Source of the DNA: Pseudoduganella buxea
GTDB taxonomy: Bacteria > Pseudomonadota > Gammaproteobacteria > Burkholderiales > Burkholderiaceae_D
NCBI RefSeq assembly: GCF_009720835.1
Contig: NZ_WNKZ01000046.1
Location: 1-46,642, forward strand
DNA length: 46,642 nucleotides
Reading direction: 5' to 3'
Position numbers and translations under genes: made by a program. Position 1 is the first letter of the stretch. Every line of letters starts with the position of its first letter. Below, in pieces: positions 25,547 to 32,949 of this stretch. The notes under the pieces are model-generated. The model did no database searches. It saw only the letters and a list, made by a program, of their open reading frames with translations, and was not told the origin of the DNA.

Positions 25547-26032
25547 ATGAATCAGCCTAAAAAAGTTCCAGACGACATGCACACGATCACGCCCCACCTG
25601 GTGTGCCGCGATGCCGCCGCCGCCATCGAGTTCTACAAGAAAGCCTTCGGCGCCGTCGAGATGGCGCGCATGCCCGTGCCGGACGGCAGCGGCAAGCTGA
25701 TGCACGCGATGGTGAAGATCGGCGATTCCAACATCATGCTGGTGGACGAATTCCCGGAAATGGGCTGCGTCGGCCCGCAAACCCTGAACGGCTCCCCCGT
25801 CACGCTGCATTTCTACACGGAAGATGTCGATGCCGCCTTCCAGCGCGCGCTGGACGCGGGCGCCACCACCAAGATGCCCGTGGCGGACATGTTCTGGGGC
25901 GACCGCTACGGCATGGTGACGGATCCGTTCGGCCACCTGTGGTCGCTCGCCACCCATATCCGCGAGGTCAGCCCCGAGGAAGCCATCGAAGCGTCGAAGT
26001 CGGCGCCCGAATGCGCCGCCTTCGAGCAATAA
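25547..26032 (+). CDS. VOC-family protein, PhnB/YdhR-like
   Basis: A 161-residue glyoxalase-fold protein of the PhnB-like group: ITPHLVCRDAAAAIEFYKKAFG at the start, HFYTEDVDAAFQRALDAGA in the middle, FWGDRYGMVTDPFGHLWSLATH at the end. The metal and substrate are unknown. The ATG at 25547 is chosen because GAGGAG (25535–25540) is 6 bases away; the ATG at 25541 directly abuts it. It is the first gene of an operon with two YciI/DGPF proteins and an ECF42-type sigma factor, and the only one with a visible promoter. Confidence 0.9.
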   Translation: MNQPKKVPDDMHTITPHLVCRDAAAAIEFYKKAFGAVEMARMPVPDGSGKLMHAMVKIGDSNIMLVDEFPEMGCVGPQTLNGSPVTLHFYTEDVDAAFQRALDAGATTKMPVADMFWGDRYGMVTDPFGHLWSLATHIREVSPEEAIEASKSAPECAAFEQ

Positions 26033-26043
26033 GGAGTATCGCC

Positions 26044-26454
26044 ATGCGATTCATGATCCTGGTAAAAGCCAATGCCGATTCCGAGGCGGGCAAGATGCCG
26101 TCCACCGAGCTGTTGACGGCGATGGGCAAGTACAACGAGGAACTGGTCAACGCCGGCGTACTGCTGGCCGGCGAAGGTCTGCATCCCAGCGCGCGCGGGG
26201 CCCGGGTGCGCTTCGGCGGTGGCACGCCGCAGGTCGTCGACGGGCCGTTCGCCGAAACGAAGGAACTCGTTGCCGGCTTCTGGCTGATCCAGGTAAAGTC
26301 GATGGACGAGGCGATCGAATGGGTCCGGCGCGCACCCATGCAGGACGGCGACGAGGTGGAAATCCGCCGCGTCTTCGAGGCCGAGGATTTCGGTGCCGAG
26401 CTGACGCCCGAACTGCGCGAGCAGGAAGAACGGCTGCGCCGGCAGACGGCGTGA
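26044..26454 (+). CDS. YciI-family (DGPF domain) protein
   Basis: A 136-residue protein with a YCII-related ferredoxin-like fold. VVDGPFAETKELVAGFWLIQV contains the DGPF motif at about residue 66. An acidic Glu/Arg-rich C-terminal tail follows from about residue 100. DGPF proteins are the usual genomic partners and targets of ECF42 sigma factors; biochemical function is unknown. Its ATG follows AAGGAGTATCGCC, 11 bp after the VOC gene. Confidence 0.9.
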   Translation: MRFMILVKANADSEAGKMPSTELLTAMGKYNEELVNAGVLLAGEGLHPSARGARVRFGGGTPQVVDGPFAETKELVAGFWLIQVKSMDEAIEWVRRAPMQDGDEVEIRRVFEAEDFGAELTPELREQEERLRRQTA

Positions 26455-26476
26455 GGTCCACGATGGGGAGGGCTTG

Positions 26477-27202
26477 ATGCAATTCATGGTGATACGGCGG
26501 GCCGGCGGCGGCTCGGAAAGCGATGCGTTTCCGCCCGGCGGCCTGGTGGACGGGGTAGCGGGCGGACGCTGGCTGCGCCCCAGCGCCCACGGTGCACGCC
26601 TGCGGCGCACCGAAGACGGCTGGACCTTGCACGAAGGCCCCTTCCCGCTTGATGAACTGGTGGCCGGTTTCACGATCATCGAAGCGCCGTCGAAGGCGGC
26701 GGCGCTGGAATGGGCGCGCGGCTGGCACGTTGCCGACGACGAAGGCGATGTCGAACTGGAAGTGCGCGAGACAGGCTGCAGCGGCGACTGCCACAGCATC
26801 GACACGGGCCGGGCACCGTCGCTGACGCCCTACGTCGTGCTGCTGCGTTCGGACGAGACGACCGAGGCGGACCCGGTGCCGCCGCCGGAAGTCATCGAAC
26901 GCATGAACCGCTGCAATGCCGAAGGCGTCGCGGCCGGCATCGTGCTGGCCGGCGCGGGCCTGCAGCCGACGTCGAAAGGCGCGCGTCTGAAGCTGCGCGG
27001 GGGCCGCGCCGCCGTCATCGACGGGCCGTTCACGGAACTGAAGGAACTGATTGCCGGCTACTGGCTGATCCAGGCCGCCACGCGGCAGCAGGCGGTCGAC
27101 TGGATCGAGGCATATCCCTTCCCGCTCGGACCAAGGATGGAAGTGGAACTGCGCGAGGTCGCGCTGCGCGGGGTGGCCATGGCGACGGCGCCGGCACGAT
27201 GA
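26477..27202 (+). CDS. Tandem two-domain YciI/DGPF protein
   Basis: A 241-residue protein made of two YCII-like domains. The C-terminal half (about 117–235) has a complete AVIDGPFTELKELIAGYWLIQ motif. The N-terminal half (about 1–100) keeps the fold pattern but reads HEGPFPLDELVAGFTII, i.e. DGPF changed to EGPF, and lacks the usual long loop, so it is probably degenerate. A Cys-rich linker (ETGCSGDCHS, about 99–108) joins them. The ATG at 26477 follows GGGGAGGG. Its stop overlaps the sigma-factor start (ATGA), implying coupled translation. Confidence 0.85.
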   Translation: MQFMVIRRAGGGSESDAFPPGGLVDGVAGGRWLRPSAHGARLRRTEDGWTLHEGPFPLDELVAGFTIIEAPSKAAALEWARGWHVADDEGDVELEVRETGCSGDCHSIDTGRAPSLTPYVVLLRSDETTEADPVPPPEVIERMNRCNAEGVAAGIVLAGAGLQPTSKGARLKLRGGRAAVIDGPFTELKELIAGYWLIQAATRQQAVDWIEAYPFPLGPRMEVELREVALRGVAMATAPAR

Positions 27203-28533
27203 CGGCAAACGCCGTGCACCGCACCATCGAGGCGGTCTGGCGCATCGAATCGGCCCGCATCATCGCCGCGGTGGCGCGCATGCTGCGCGACGTCGGGCTG
27301 GCCGAGGAAATGGCGCAGGAAGCCCTCGTCAGCGCGCTGGAAACGTGGCCTGCCGCCGGCCTGCCCGCCAACCCGGCGGCGTGGCTGATGACGGCGGCAA
27401 GGAACCGGGCGCTCGACTGGCTGCGCCACCGCAAGCTGGAACAGGCGCGCGAAGGTGAACTGGCGTTCGAGATCGAAAGCCAGTTGCAGGATGCCGCACC
27501 CGACCTGGAACGCGATGCCCACGACCGGATCGGCGACGATTTGTTGCGCCTCGTCTTCATCGCCTGCCACCCGGTTCTGCCCACCGAAGGTCGCGTGGCA
27601 TTGACCCTGCGCCTGCTGGGCGGCCTGACCACCGACGAAATCGCCCGCGCCTTCCTCGTGCCCGAGGCCACGGTGGCCCAGCGCATCGTGCGCGCCAAGC
27701 GCACCCTGGCCGAGGCGCGGGTGCCGTTCGACGTCCCCGTCGGACACGAACTGGTGCAGCGGCTCGCTTCGGTGCTGCAAGTGATCTACCTGGTCTACAA
27801 CGAAGGCTATGCCGCCAGCGCCGGCGCCGACTGGATGCGTCCGGCCCTGTGCGACGAGGCCTTGCGCCTGGGCCGCATCCTGGCCGGGCTGGTGCCGGGC
27901 GAAAGCGAAGTGCACGGCCTGGTGGCGCTGATGGAGATCCAGTCCTCGCGGGCCCGGGCCCGCACCGATGCCCAAGGCGTGCCGGTCCTGCTGCTGGACC
28001 AGGACCGCTCGCGCTGGGACCAGCTCCTGATCCGGCGCGGCCTGGCCGCGCTGGCGCGGGCGGAACAGGTGGCCGCCGAACGGGGCAAGGCGCTGGGGCC
28101 GTATGCGCTGCAGGCGGCCATCGCGGCCTGCCACGCCCGCGCGCGCCGCGCCGGGGATACGCCATGGACCGGCATCGCCGCGCTGTACGACGCGCTGGCC
28201 CAGCTGGCGCCGTCCCCTGTCGTCGAACTCAATCGGGCCGTGGCCGTTGCGATGGCCTTCGGCCCGGCCGCGGGCCTGGAGATCGTCGAGGACCTGCTGG
28301 ACGAACCGGTGCTGCGCCACTACCACCTGCTGCCCAGCGTGCGGGGCGATTTTCTCTTCAAGCTGGGGCGCCTGGCCGAAGCGCGGGCCGAACTCGAACG
28401 GGCCGCCGGGCTGACGCAGAACGAGCGCGAGCGAACGCTGCTGCTGGAGCGCGCCGCCGCCTGCGTGGCACGGCAGGTAACTACAGTGGGTCAAGGCAGC
28501 TGCACCGCTCCCTCGGCCCGCGTACGCACATAA
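27199..28533 (+). CDS. ECF42-type RNA polymerase sigma factor with C-terminal TPR-like extension
   Basis: A 444-residue sigma-70-family protein. Region 2 (about 12–80: IIAAVARMLRDVGLAEEMAQEALV, AWLMTAARNRALDWLRHRK) and region 4 (about 125–180: TLRLLGGLTTDEIARAFLVPEATVAQRIVRAKR) are followed by an extension of about 240 residues with helical-pair repeats (LASVLQVIYLVYNEGYAAS … ELNRAVAVAMAFGPAAGLEI … YHLLPSVRGDFLFKLGRLAEA). This layout defines ECF42, which lacks an anti-sigma factor and is coupled to DGPF genes. The upstream operon matches this exactly. The 3′ end overlaps the convergent GFA gene by 43 bp. The inducing signal is unknown. Confidence 0.92.
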   Translation: MTANAVHRTIEAVWRIESARIIAAVARMLRDVGLAEEMAQEALVSALETWPAAGLPANPAAWLMTAARNRALDWLRHRKLEQAREGELAFEIESQLQDAAPDLERDAHDRIGDDLLRLVFIACHPVLPTEGRVALTLRLLGGLTTDEIARAFLVPEATVAQRIVRAKRTLAEARVPFDVPVGHELVQRLASVLQVIYLVYNEGYAASAGADWMRPALCDEALRLGRILAGLVPGESEVHGLVALMEIQSSRARARTDAQGVPVLLLDQDRSRWDQLLIRRGLAALARAEQVAAERGKALGPYALQAAIAACHARARRAGDTPWTGIAALYDALAQLAPSPVVELNRAVAVAMAFGPAAGLEIVEDLLDEPVLRHYHLLPSVRGDFLFKLGRLAEARAELERAAGLTQNERERTLLLERAAACVARQVTTVGQGSCTAPSARVRT

Positions 28534-28904
28534 CGCGGCAAGGTATCGGCCAGTTGCAGCCACCGCACATGGCTTTGCATGAAGCTATGGTAGCCCGGCG
28601 GAATCAGCTCCGGGTCGTCCAGGCTGGCGGTGGTGATGTCGATCTCGTCGGGCCAGCGGGCATCCTCGAACGTCAGCTGGGTGCCGCAGGCGGCGCAGAA
28701 CCGGCGCAGCACGCCGGGGCTGGATGCGTAACAGGCGGGCGTCCCGGCGGTATAGCGCAGCCCTGTCTTGGGCACGGAAAACCAGGCCACGGCAGGCGCG
28801 CCGGCGGCGCGGCGGCACATGGTGCAGTGGCACAAGGTGCTGTTGAACGGCGTGGCCGTGACGAGGTAGCGGATCGCGCCGCAGAAACATCCACCCTGGT
28901 GCAT
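28491..28904 (-). CDS. GFA-family (CENP-V/GFA domain) zinc protein
   Basis: A 137-residue protein of the glutathione-dependent formaldehyde-activating (GFA) domain family. Zinc ligands are visible as GGCFCGAIRY (CxC), LCHCTMCRRAAG (CxCxxC) and FCAACGTQL (CxxC). The family name comes from Gfa of Paracoccus, but most members have unknown substrates. It is convergent with the ECF42 gene, sharing 43 bp at the 3′ ends. Confidence 0.88.
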   Translation of the reverse strand: MHQGGCFCGAIRYLVTATPFNSTLCHCTMCRRAAGAPAVAWFSVPKTGLRYTAGTPACYASSPGVLRRFCAACGTQLTFEDARWPDEIDITTASLDDPELIPPGYHSFMQSHVRWLQLADTLPRYVRTRAEGAVQLP

Positions 28905-28940
28905 GTGCCCCTCCCCTGCAATATCAGTTTCCGGAAAAAC

Positions 28941-29432
28941 CTACTGGGGCAGGTTCTGGTGGGCCGGGTCCGGCTGCTCCAGCAGTTTCGTCAGCAGCAG
29001 CTCGGTGGACCCATAGCCGTACAGGGAATCGCTTTCCAGCCCCTCGGTTTCGTACGGCACCGACACTTCGCGCTCCGGCTTGGCCGGGTCGTCCGCGTAC
29101 GTGGCCTGCCAGGCCCGCTTCAAGGTGTCCGACCGGCGGATAAAGACGGGCACGGGCCAGTCGTTGCGGTCGAAACGCTCGGCATCGCCCAGTACGGGCC
29201 AGCGGCCGTTGGCCAGGGCCATGTCGCCCGTGCGGATGGCCTTCAGCGCATCGTGCGCCGTCAGGCTCTGCAACTCGGCCAGGGCCGGCATCGCCGGACG
29301 TTTCGGACCGAACAGGTAGGCCAGCATGATTTTGCCTTGCGGCGACATGCGGGCGACCAGTCCGGCCGCGAAGCCGCCGTTAATCAGCGGCACGGCAAAC
29401 CAGCTTCCTTCGTGATAAGGCTGTAACTTCAT
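28941..29432 (-). CDS. Imm26-like immunity protein
   Basis: A 163-residue protein whose N-terminal part (EGSWFAVPLINGGFAAGLVARM, then IMLAYLFGPKR) fits the Imm26 family, one of the immunity families predicted for polymorphic toxin systems. The ATG at 29432 follows AAAAGGGATAT; a longer upstream frame has no site and poor composition. No toxin, VgrG, Rhs or secretion gene is nearby. It may be a solitary defence against neighbours' toxins or a domesticated paralogue. The family call is from pattern recall. Confidence 0.7.
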   Translation of the reverse strand: MKLQPYHEGSWFAVPLINGGFAAGLVARMSPQGKIMLAYLFGPKRPAMPALAELQSLTAHDALKAIRTGDMALANGRWPVLGDAERFDRNDWPVPVFIRRSDTLKRAWQATYADDPAKPEREVSVPYETEGLESDSLYGYGSTELLLTKLLEQPDPAHQNLPQ

Positions 29433-29548
29433 ATATCCCTTTTCTGGCGGGACCCGCGCCGGCGCTGCAGCACCGGCACGCTCCCCTATACGTGCGTTAT
29501 TCGATTGTTCGCACTGTTGTCCTGCTTGTTGTGCCGTGGCAGGAGCGC

Positions 29549-29857
29549 TCAGGGCTCCTCGCCGTAATGATACTGCGCCGCGATGGGGCCTGCCTTGAAC
29601 AGGGCTTCGCGCAGTTCCTTGTCGAGCTTGCTGTCGCGGCGCCGTGCCCATTCCAGCAGCATCGCCACATGCTTGCGGGCGCCGTCGCGCTGGTTCGCCA
29701 GGACCAGCTTCAGCTCGGGGTCGGTGCAGGCCTCGATGCGCTGGTTCAGCATGTCGAGCGTACCGAGCTTGTCGATCAGCGCGGTCAGGCCCCGGTGCAT
29801 GTCCAGCACCTGGGCGTTCAGGTTCTCGCGGGGTTCGACAACATGTTCCTGCGTCAT
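29549..29857 (-). CDS. Encapsulated-ferritin (EncFtn)-like protein lacking ferroxidase ligands
   Basis: A 102-residue helical protein. Residues 20–92 align without gaps to EncFtn of Rhodospirillum rubrum as I recall it: shared HR near 21, the QR at 39–40, TDPEL at 45–49, RD at 57–58, AMxLEWxRRxD at 65–75, and LRxxLFxxGPI at 82–92. EncFtn stores iron inside encapsulin shells. Here the positions of its ferroxidase Glu32, Glu62 and His65 read Lys30, Ala60 and His63, and there is no encapsulin-targeting tail (the end is AAQYHYGEEP). No encapsulin gene is in the window. Structural or regulatory reuse of the fold is possible. The ATG follows GGAGAGCCCCC. Confidence 0.7.
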   Translation of the reverse strand: MTQEHVVEPRENLNAQVLDMHRGLTALIDKLGTLDMLNQRIEACTDPELKLVLANQRDGARKHVAMLLEWARRRDSKLDKELREALFKAGPIAAQYHYGEEP

Positions 29858-30024
29858 GGGGGCTCTCCGATGGTTCAGCAAAATTTCAAGCTCGTGATTC
29901 CGACACCGGGAAATCGGCGTCGGCAGGCAGCATTGTCGGCCCTGGGCAGTCTTTCCTCAAGTGTAACAATACGACTGAAAGCATGGCGCACGAATTTGCA
30001 GGCGGATGTGGTAAGCTTCGCCCT

Positions 30025-30102
30025 CGCTGGGGGTCCTGGAATGCGTTTCCGGGTGAGAAATACCCTTCGTACCTGATCTGGATAATGCCAGCGAAGGAAA
30101 GC
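30025..30102 (+). promoter_or_regulatory. TPP riboswitch (THI element)
   Basis: The aptamer core is present: GGGGGT (P2, 30029–30034), a P3 hairpin CCTGGAA/TTCCGGG, TGAGA (30054–30058), ATACCC, ACCTGATCTGGATAAT and GCCAGCGAAGGAA, with P1 CGCT (30025–30028) pairing with AGCG (30099–30102). The usual CTGAGA reads GTGAGA, but the changed base pairs in P3, so the fold is kept. It lies 72 bases before the TonB-dependent receptor and should repress it when thiamine pyrophosphate is plentiful. The stretch 29858–30024 upstream shows no gene and should hold the promoter, which I could not place. Confidence 0.92.
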
Positions 30103-30133
30103 GCAAATGTGGTGTTCACCCCTCCTCCTTTGA

Positions 30134-30170
30134 GTGCTCCGTCGCTGGTTCCGCCGAACCCGAAGAGCAC
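30134..30170 (+). promoter_or_regulatory. Hairpin next to the receptor start, possible riboswitch expression platform
   Basis: GTGCTC (30134–30139) pairs with GAGCAC (30165–30170), enclosing GGTTC-cgcc-GAACC (30147–30160). The 3′ arm ends three bases before the ATG and covers the only ribosome-binding-like stretch (GAAGAG). A pyrimidine block CCCCTCCTCC (30119–30128) lies just upstream. No T-run follows, so translational rather than transcriptional control is suggested. Confidence 0.5.
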
Positions 30171-30173
30171 ACA

Positions 30174-32282
30174 ATGTACAAGACCAAGATCGTGTTATCC
30201 GCCGCCGCGCTCGCCGTAGCGCAGGCTTTCCCCGTACTCGCCCAGACCCAGGCCGCGCCGCCGGAGCAGGACGTCACGGAAGTCGTCATCACCGCCACCC
30301 GCGCCGGCGCCGAACGCGCCTCCGTGGCCGGCTTCTCCGACGCGCCGCTGCTGCAGACGCCCGCTTCCGTCAGCGTCATCACGCGCGAGCAGCTGCAGGC
30401 GCTGAACATCCGTTCCACCACCGACGCGTCGCGCTACGACGCCAGCATCGGCGACGCCTACAACGCCGTCGGCTATGCCGAGCAGTTCGCCATCCGCGGC
30501 TTCAAGCTGGACAACGCGCGCAGCTACCGCAAGGACGGCCTCGCCATTTCCGGCGACACCCAGATCCCGCTGGAGAACAAGGACAGCATCGAGGTGCTGA
30601 AGGGCCTGGCGGGCCTGCAGGCCGGCGTGGCCGCGCCCGGCGGCATCGTCAACTACGTCACCAAGCGTCCCACCAATGAAACCCTGCGTTCCGCCCTGCT
30701 GGAAGTGAGCGAACGGGGCACCGTGCTGGGCACGCTGGACCTGGGCGGGCGCTTCGCCGACCGCCGCTTCGGCTACCGCGTCAACCTGGCGGGCGAGCGC
30801 CTGCGCTCGTACATCGACGGTGCCGACGGCCACCGCAACTTCATCTCCGGCGCCTTCGACTGGCAGATCACGCCGCAGGCGCTGCTGCAGATCGATGCCG
30901 ACTACCAGAAGAAATCGCAGGTCTCCGCGCCCGGCTTCCAGCTGATCAACGGCGTGTCGCTGCCGAACGTGGCGGCCGACACGATGCTCAACAACCAGCC
31001 GTGGAGCTACCCCGTCGAAACGGAAAGCAGCAATATCGGCGTGCGCTTCCAGTACCGCTTCAACCCTGAATGGCAGGCCGTCGTCAGCGCCAACCGCCAC
31101 GACTTCAAGCGCGACGACTACACCGCCTTCCCCTACGGCTGCACGGCGCAGGAACTGTATCCGGGCTTCTGCGGCAACGGCGACTACGACGTCTACGACT
31201 ACCGCAGCCTGGGCGAGAAGAAGAAGCCCCTGGCGGCGCAGGCCATGCTGCAGGGCCGCTTCGCCACGGGCGCGCTGCGCCACGAGCTGACGGCCGGGCT
31301 GTCGTATTTCCAGAACAAGGAAAGCTGGGCCGACTACCTGTACGAGTATGCGGGCGTGAGCAATATCTACCGCCCCGTCGCCGTGCAGCCGCTGAAGTGG
31401 ACGGGCGACCCGGCCACCGAACGCCGTGTCGACAGGGAGAGCTCCGCCTTCGTGCAGGACATCGTCGGCCTGACGGCAGCCCTGAAGCTGCACGCGGGCG
31501 CCCGCTACACGAAGGTGCGCCGCAACGAGGTGGGCCTGGATGCGCAGACCGACGCCGGTTTCTGGCTGCCGAACGTGGCGCTGGTATACAGCCCGCGCGC
31601 CAACGTATCCGGTTACGTATCGTATGCGCAGGGCCTGGAGCACGGCGGCATCGCCCCGATCGGCACGACGTTCCCGAACCGCGCGCTGGCGCCGGGCAAA
31701 TCGAAGCAGGTGGAAGCGGGCGTCAAGGCGGAAGTAAGGGGCATCAGCCTGGCCGCCGCCGTCTTCCAGATCGACAAGGGCCTTGAATACACGGACGCCA
31801 CCAACACCTTCGTGCGCAACGGCGAAGCGCGCCACCGGGGTCTGGAAATGAGCGCGCAGGGCAAGGCCACGCGCGAGCTGACGGTGGGCGCCTCGCTGGC
31901 GGCGCTGCACACGGAGCAGGACGGCACGGGCCAGGCCTTCTTCGACGGCAAGCGCGTCACCAACGTGCCGGCCTTCCGCTCCACGGTCTTCGCCGAATAC
32001 GCGCTGCCGCAGGTGCCGGGCCTGAGAATCAACGGCGACTGGCAGTTCGTGGCAAAGAAGGCCTTCGACCAGGCCAACTCGGTGATGGTGCCGAAGTACC
32101 ACGTCGTCAACCTGGGCGCCTCCTACGCCACCCGCGCCGGCGGCATGCCGCTGACCCTGCGCGCGCAAGTACGCAACGCCTTCGACAAGTTCTACTGGCG
32201 CGACGTCACGCAGGACCTGGGCGGCTACCTGTTCCCCGGCCCCGAGCGCACCTTCCGCGTGTCGGCCCAACTGGATTTCTGA
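30174..32282 (+). CDS. TonB-dependent outer-membrane receptor under thiamine control
   Basis: A 702-residue TonB-dependent receptor. It has a signal peptide (cleavage after VLAQTQA, about residue 27), a TonB box-like EVVITATR (about 38–45), a plug domain (about 60–165: LLQTPASVSVITREQL … NKDSIEVLKGLAGLQAG … GGIVNYVTKRP) and a 22-strand-type barrel ending in a typical aromatic C-terminus (RTFRVSAQLDF). The barrel resembles siderophore receptors, but the TPP riboswitch upstream indicates uptake of thiamine, a phosphorylated form or a precursor. A Pnu-type transporter and a small kinase face it from the other side. Confidence 0.9.
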   Translation: MYKTKIVLSAAALAVAQAFPVLAQTQAAPPEQDVTEVVITATRAGAERASVAGFSDAPLLQTPASVSVITREQLQALNIRSTTDASRYDASIGDAYNAVGYAEQFAIRGFKLDNARSYRKDGLAISGDTQIPLENKDSIEVLKGLAGLQAGVAAPGGIVNYVTKRPTNETLRSALLEVSERGTVLGTLDLGGRFADRRFGYRVNLAGERLRSYIDGADGHRNFISGAFDWQITPQALLQIDADYQKKSQVSAPGFQLINGVSLPNVAADTMLNNQPWSYPVETESSNIGVRFQYRFNPEWQAVVSANRHDFKRDDYTAFPYGCTAQELYPGFCGNGDYDVYDYRSLGEKKKPLAAQAMLQGRFATGALRHELTAGLSYFQNKESWADYLYEYAGVSNIYRPVAVQPLKWTGDPATERRVDRESSAFVQDIVGLTAALKLHAGARYTKVRRNEVGLDAQTDAGFWLPNVALVYSPRANVSGYVSYAQGLEHGGIAPIGTTFPNRALAPGKSKQVEAGVKAEVRGISLAAAVFQIDKGLEYTDATNTFVRNGEARHRGLEMSAQGKATRELTVGASLAALHTEQDGTGQAFFDGKRVTNVPAFRSTVFAEYALPQVPGLRINGDWQFVAKKAFDQANSVMVPKYHVVNLGASYATRAGGMPLTLRAQVRNAFDKFYWRDVTQDLGGYLFPGPERTFRVSAQLDF

Positions 32283-32299
32283 CCCGGCCGCTTCACCCG

Positions 32300-32415
32300 G
32301 TGTCAGACACCTGATTCAGACGTGTTGCCCGAAAACCGGTGCCTGACCGCCGCGGCGGGCCGACCGGTTTTCGGGCAACGCCGCGCATTCGGCGTCAGAC
32401 ACCGAATGCGCGGCG
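32300..32415. repeat. Composite palindromic element behind the receptor gene
   Basis: Three nested units: GGTGTCAGACACC (32300–32312); a perfect 17-bp inverted repeat, arms 32325–32341 and 32364–32380, around a 22-base GC-rich loop; and a 13-bp inverted repeat, arms 32381–32393 and 32403–32415, whose centre GGCGTCAGACACC repeats the first unit with one change. The second and third units abut exactly. There are no T-runs; it lies between convergent genes and fills nearly all of the gap. It looks like a REP/BIME-like mobile repeat rather than a simple terminator. Confidence 0.7.
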
Positions 32416-32421
32416 AACCGA

Positions 32422-32949
32422 TCAGCGGCCGAGCACGGCCTCGACCTGCGCCATGCGTTGCTCCAACGGGCCGTGGATGCGCACGTGGGCGATGCCGCGC
32501 GAGATCAGCTCGGCCGTCAGGATCGTGTTGACGGCGGCGCTCTGGTCTTCCGGCTCGCGCTGCAGGCCGTCCGGCTGCCACGGGATGTCCGGCGCGCAGG
32601 CGAACGTGACGTCGTAACGGCGGCTGGCCGCCAGTTGCGCCAGCGCGTCGTCGATGCGCCCGAAATAATGGCGGCTGTAGACGGCCGTCATCAGCGGCGT
32701 CGTATCGCAGAACACGAAGCGCCCGGCCCGCGCGGCCGCCAGGTCTTCCCGCGCGGCCTGGGTCTGGGCGATATGCAGCTGGTCTGCTTCCACCGGCACA
32801 CGTCCCCGCGTCTCGACGAATTCGCGCAGGTATTCGGGCACCCATACGGACTCGTAGCGTAGGGCCAGGGCCTGCGCCAGCGTGGTCTTGCCGGAGGACG
32901 CGCTGCCGACGATCGCCACCCGCATGGCCTGGCCGCCGAAGGCCGTCAT
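32422..32949 (-). CDS. NadR-like small P-loop kinase
   Basis: A 175-residue AAA/P-loop kinase like the ribosylnicotinamide kinase domain of NadR. Walker A VGSASSGKTTLAQAL lies at about 14–28; EYLREFVETRGR follows, and FCDTTPLMTAVYSRHYFG supplies the Walker B/lid region. It lacks the HTH and adenylyltransferase domains of full NadR. The ATG at 32949 overlaps the upstream Pnu stop (ATGA); an internal ATG at 32925 is possible. Next to a Pnu transporter it should phosphorylate the imported vitamin, nicotinamide riboside or, given the facing TPP-controlled receptor, thiamine. Confidence 0.85.
   Translation of the reverse strand: MTAFGGQAMRVAIVGSASSGKTTLAQALALRYESVWVPEYLREFVETRGRVPVEADQLHIAQTQAAREDLAAARAGRFVFCDTTPLMTAVYSRHYFGRIDDALAQLAASRRYDVTFACAPDIPWQPDGLQREPEDQSAAVNTILTAELISRGIAHVRIHGPLEQRMAQVEAVLGR

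Noticed and set aside
32342..32363. Whether the composite repeat behind the receptor gene is an intrinsic terminator
   Set aside because: No T-run follows any arm on either strand, so it is listed as a repeat instead.
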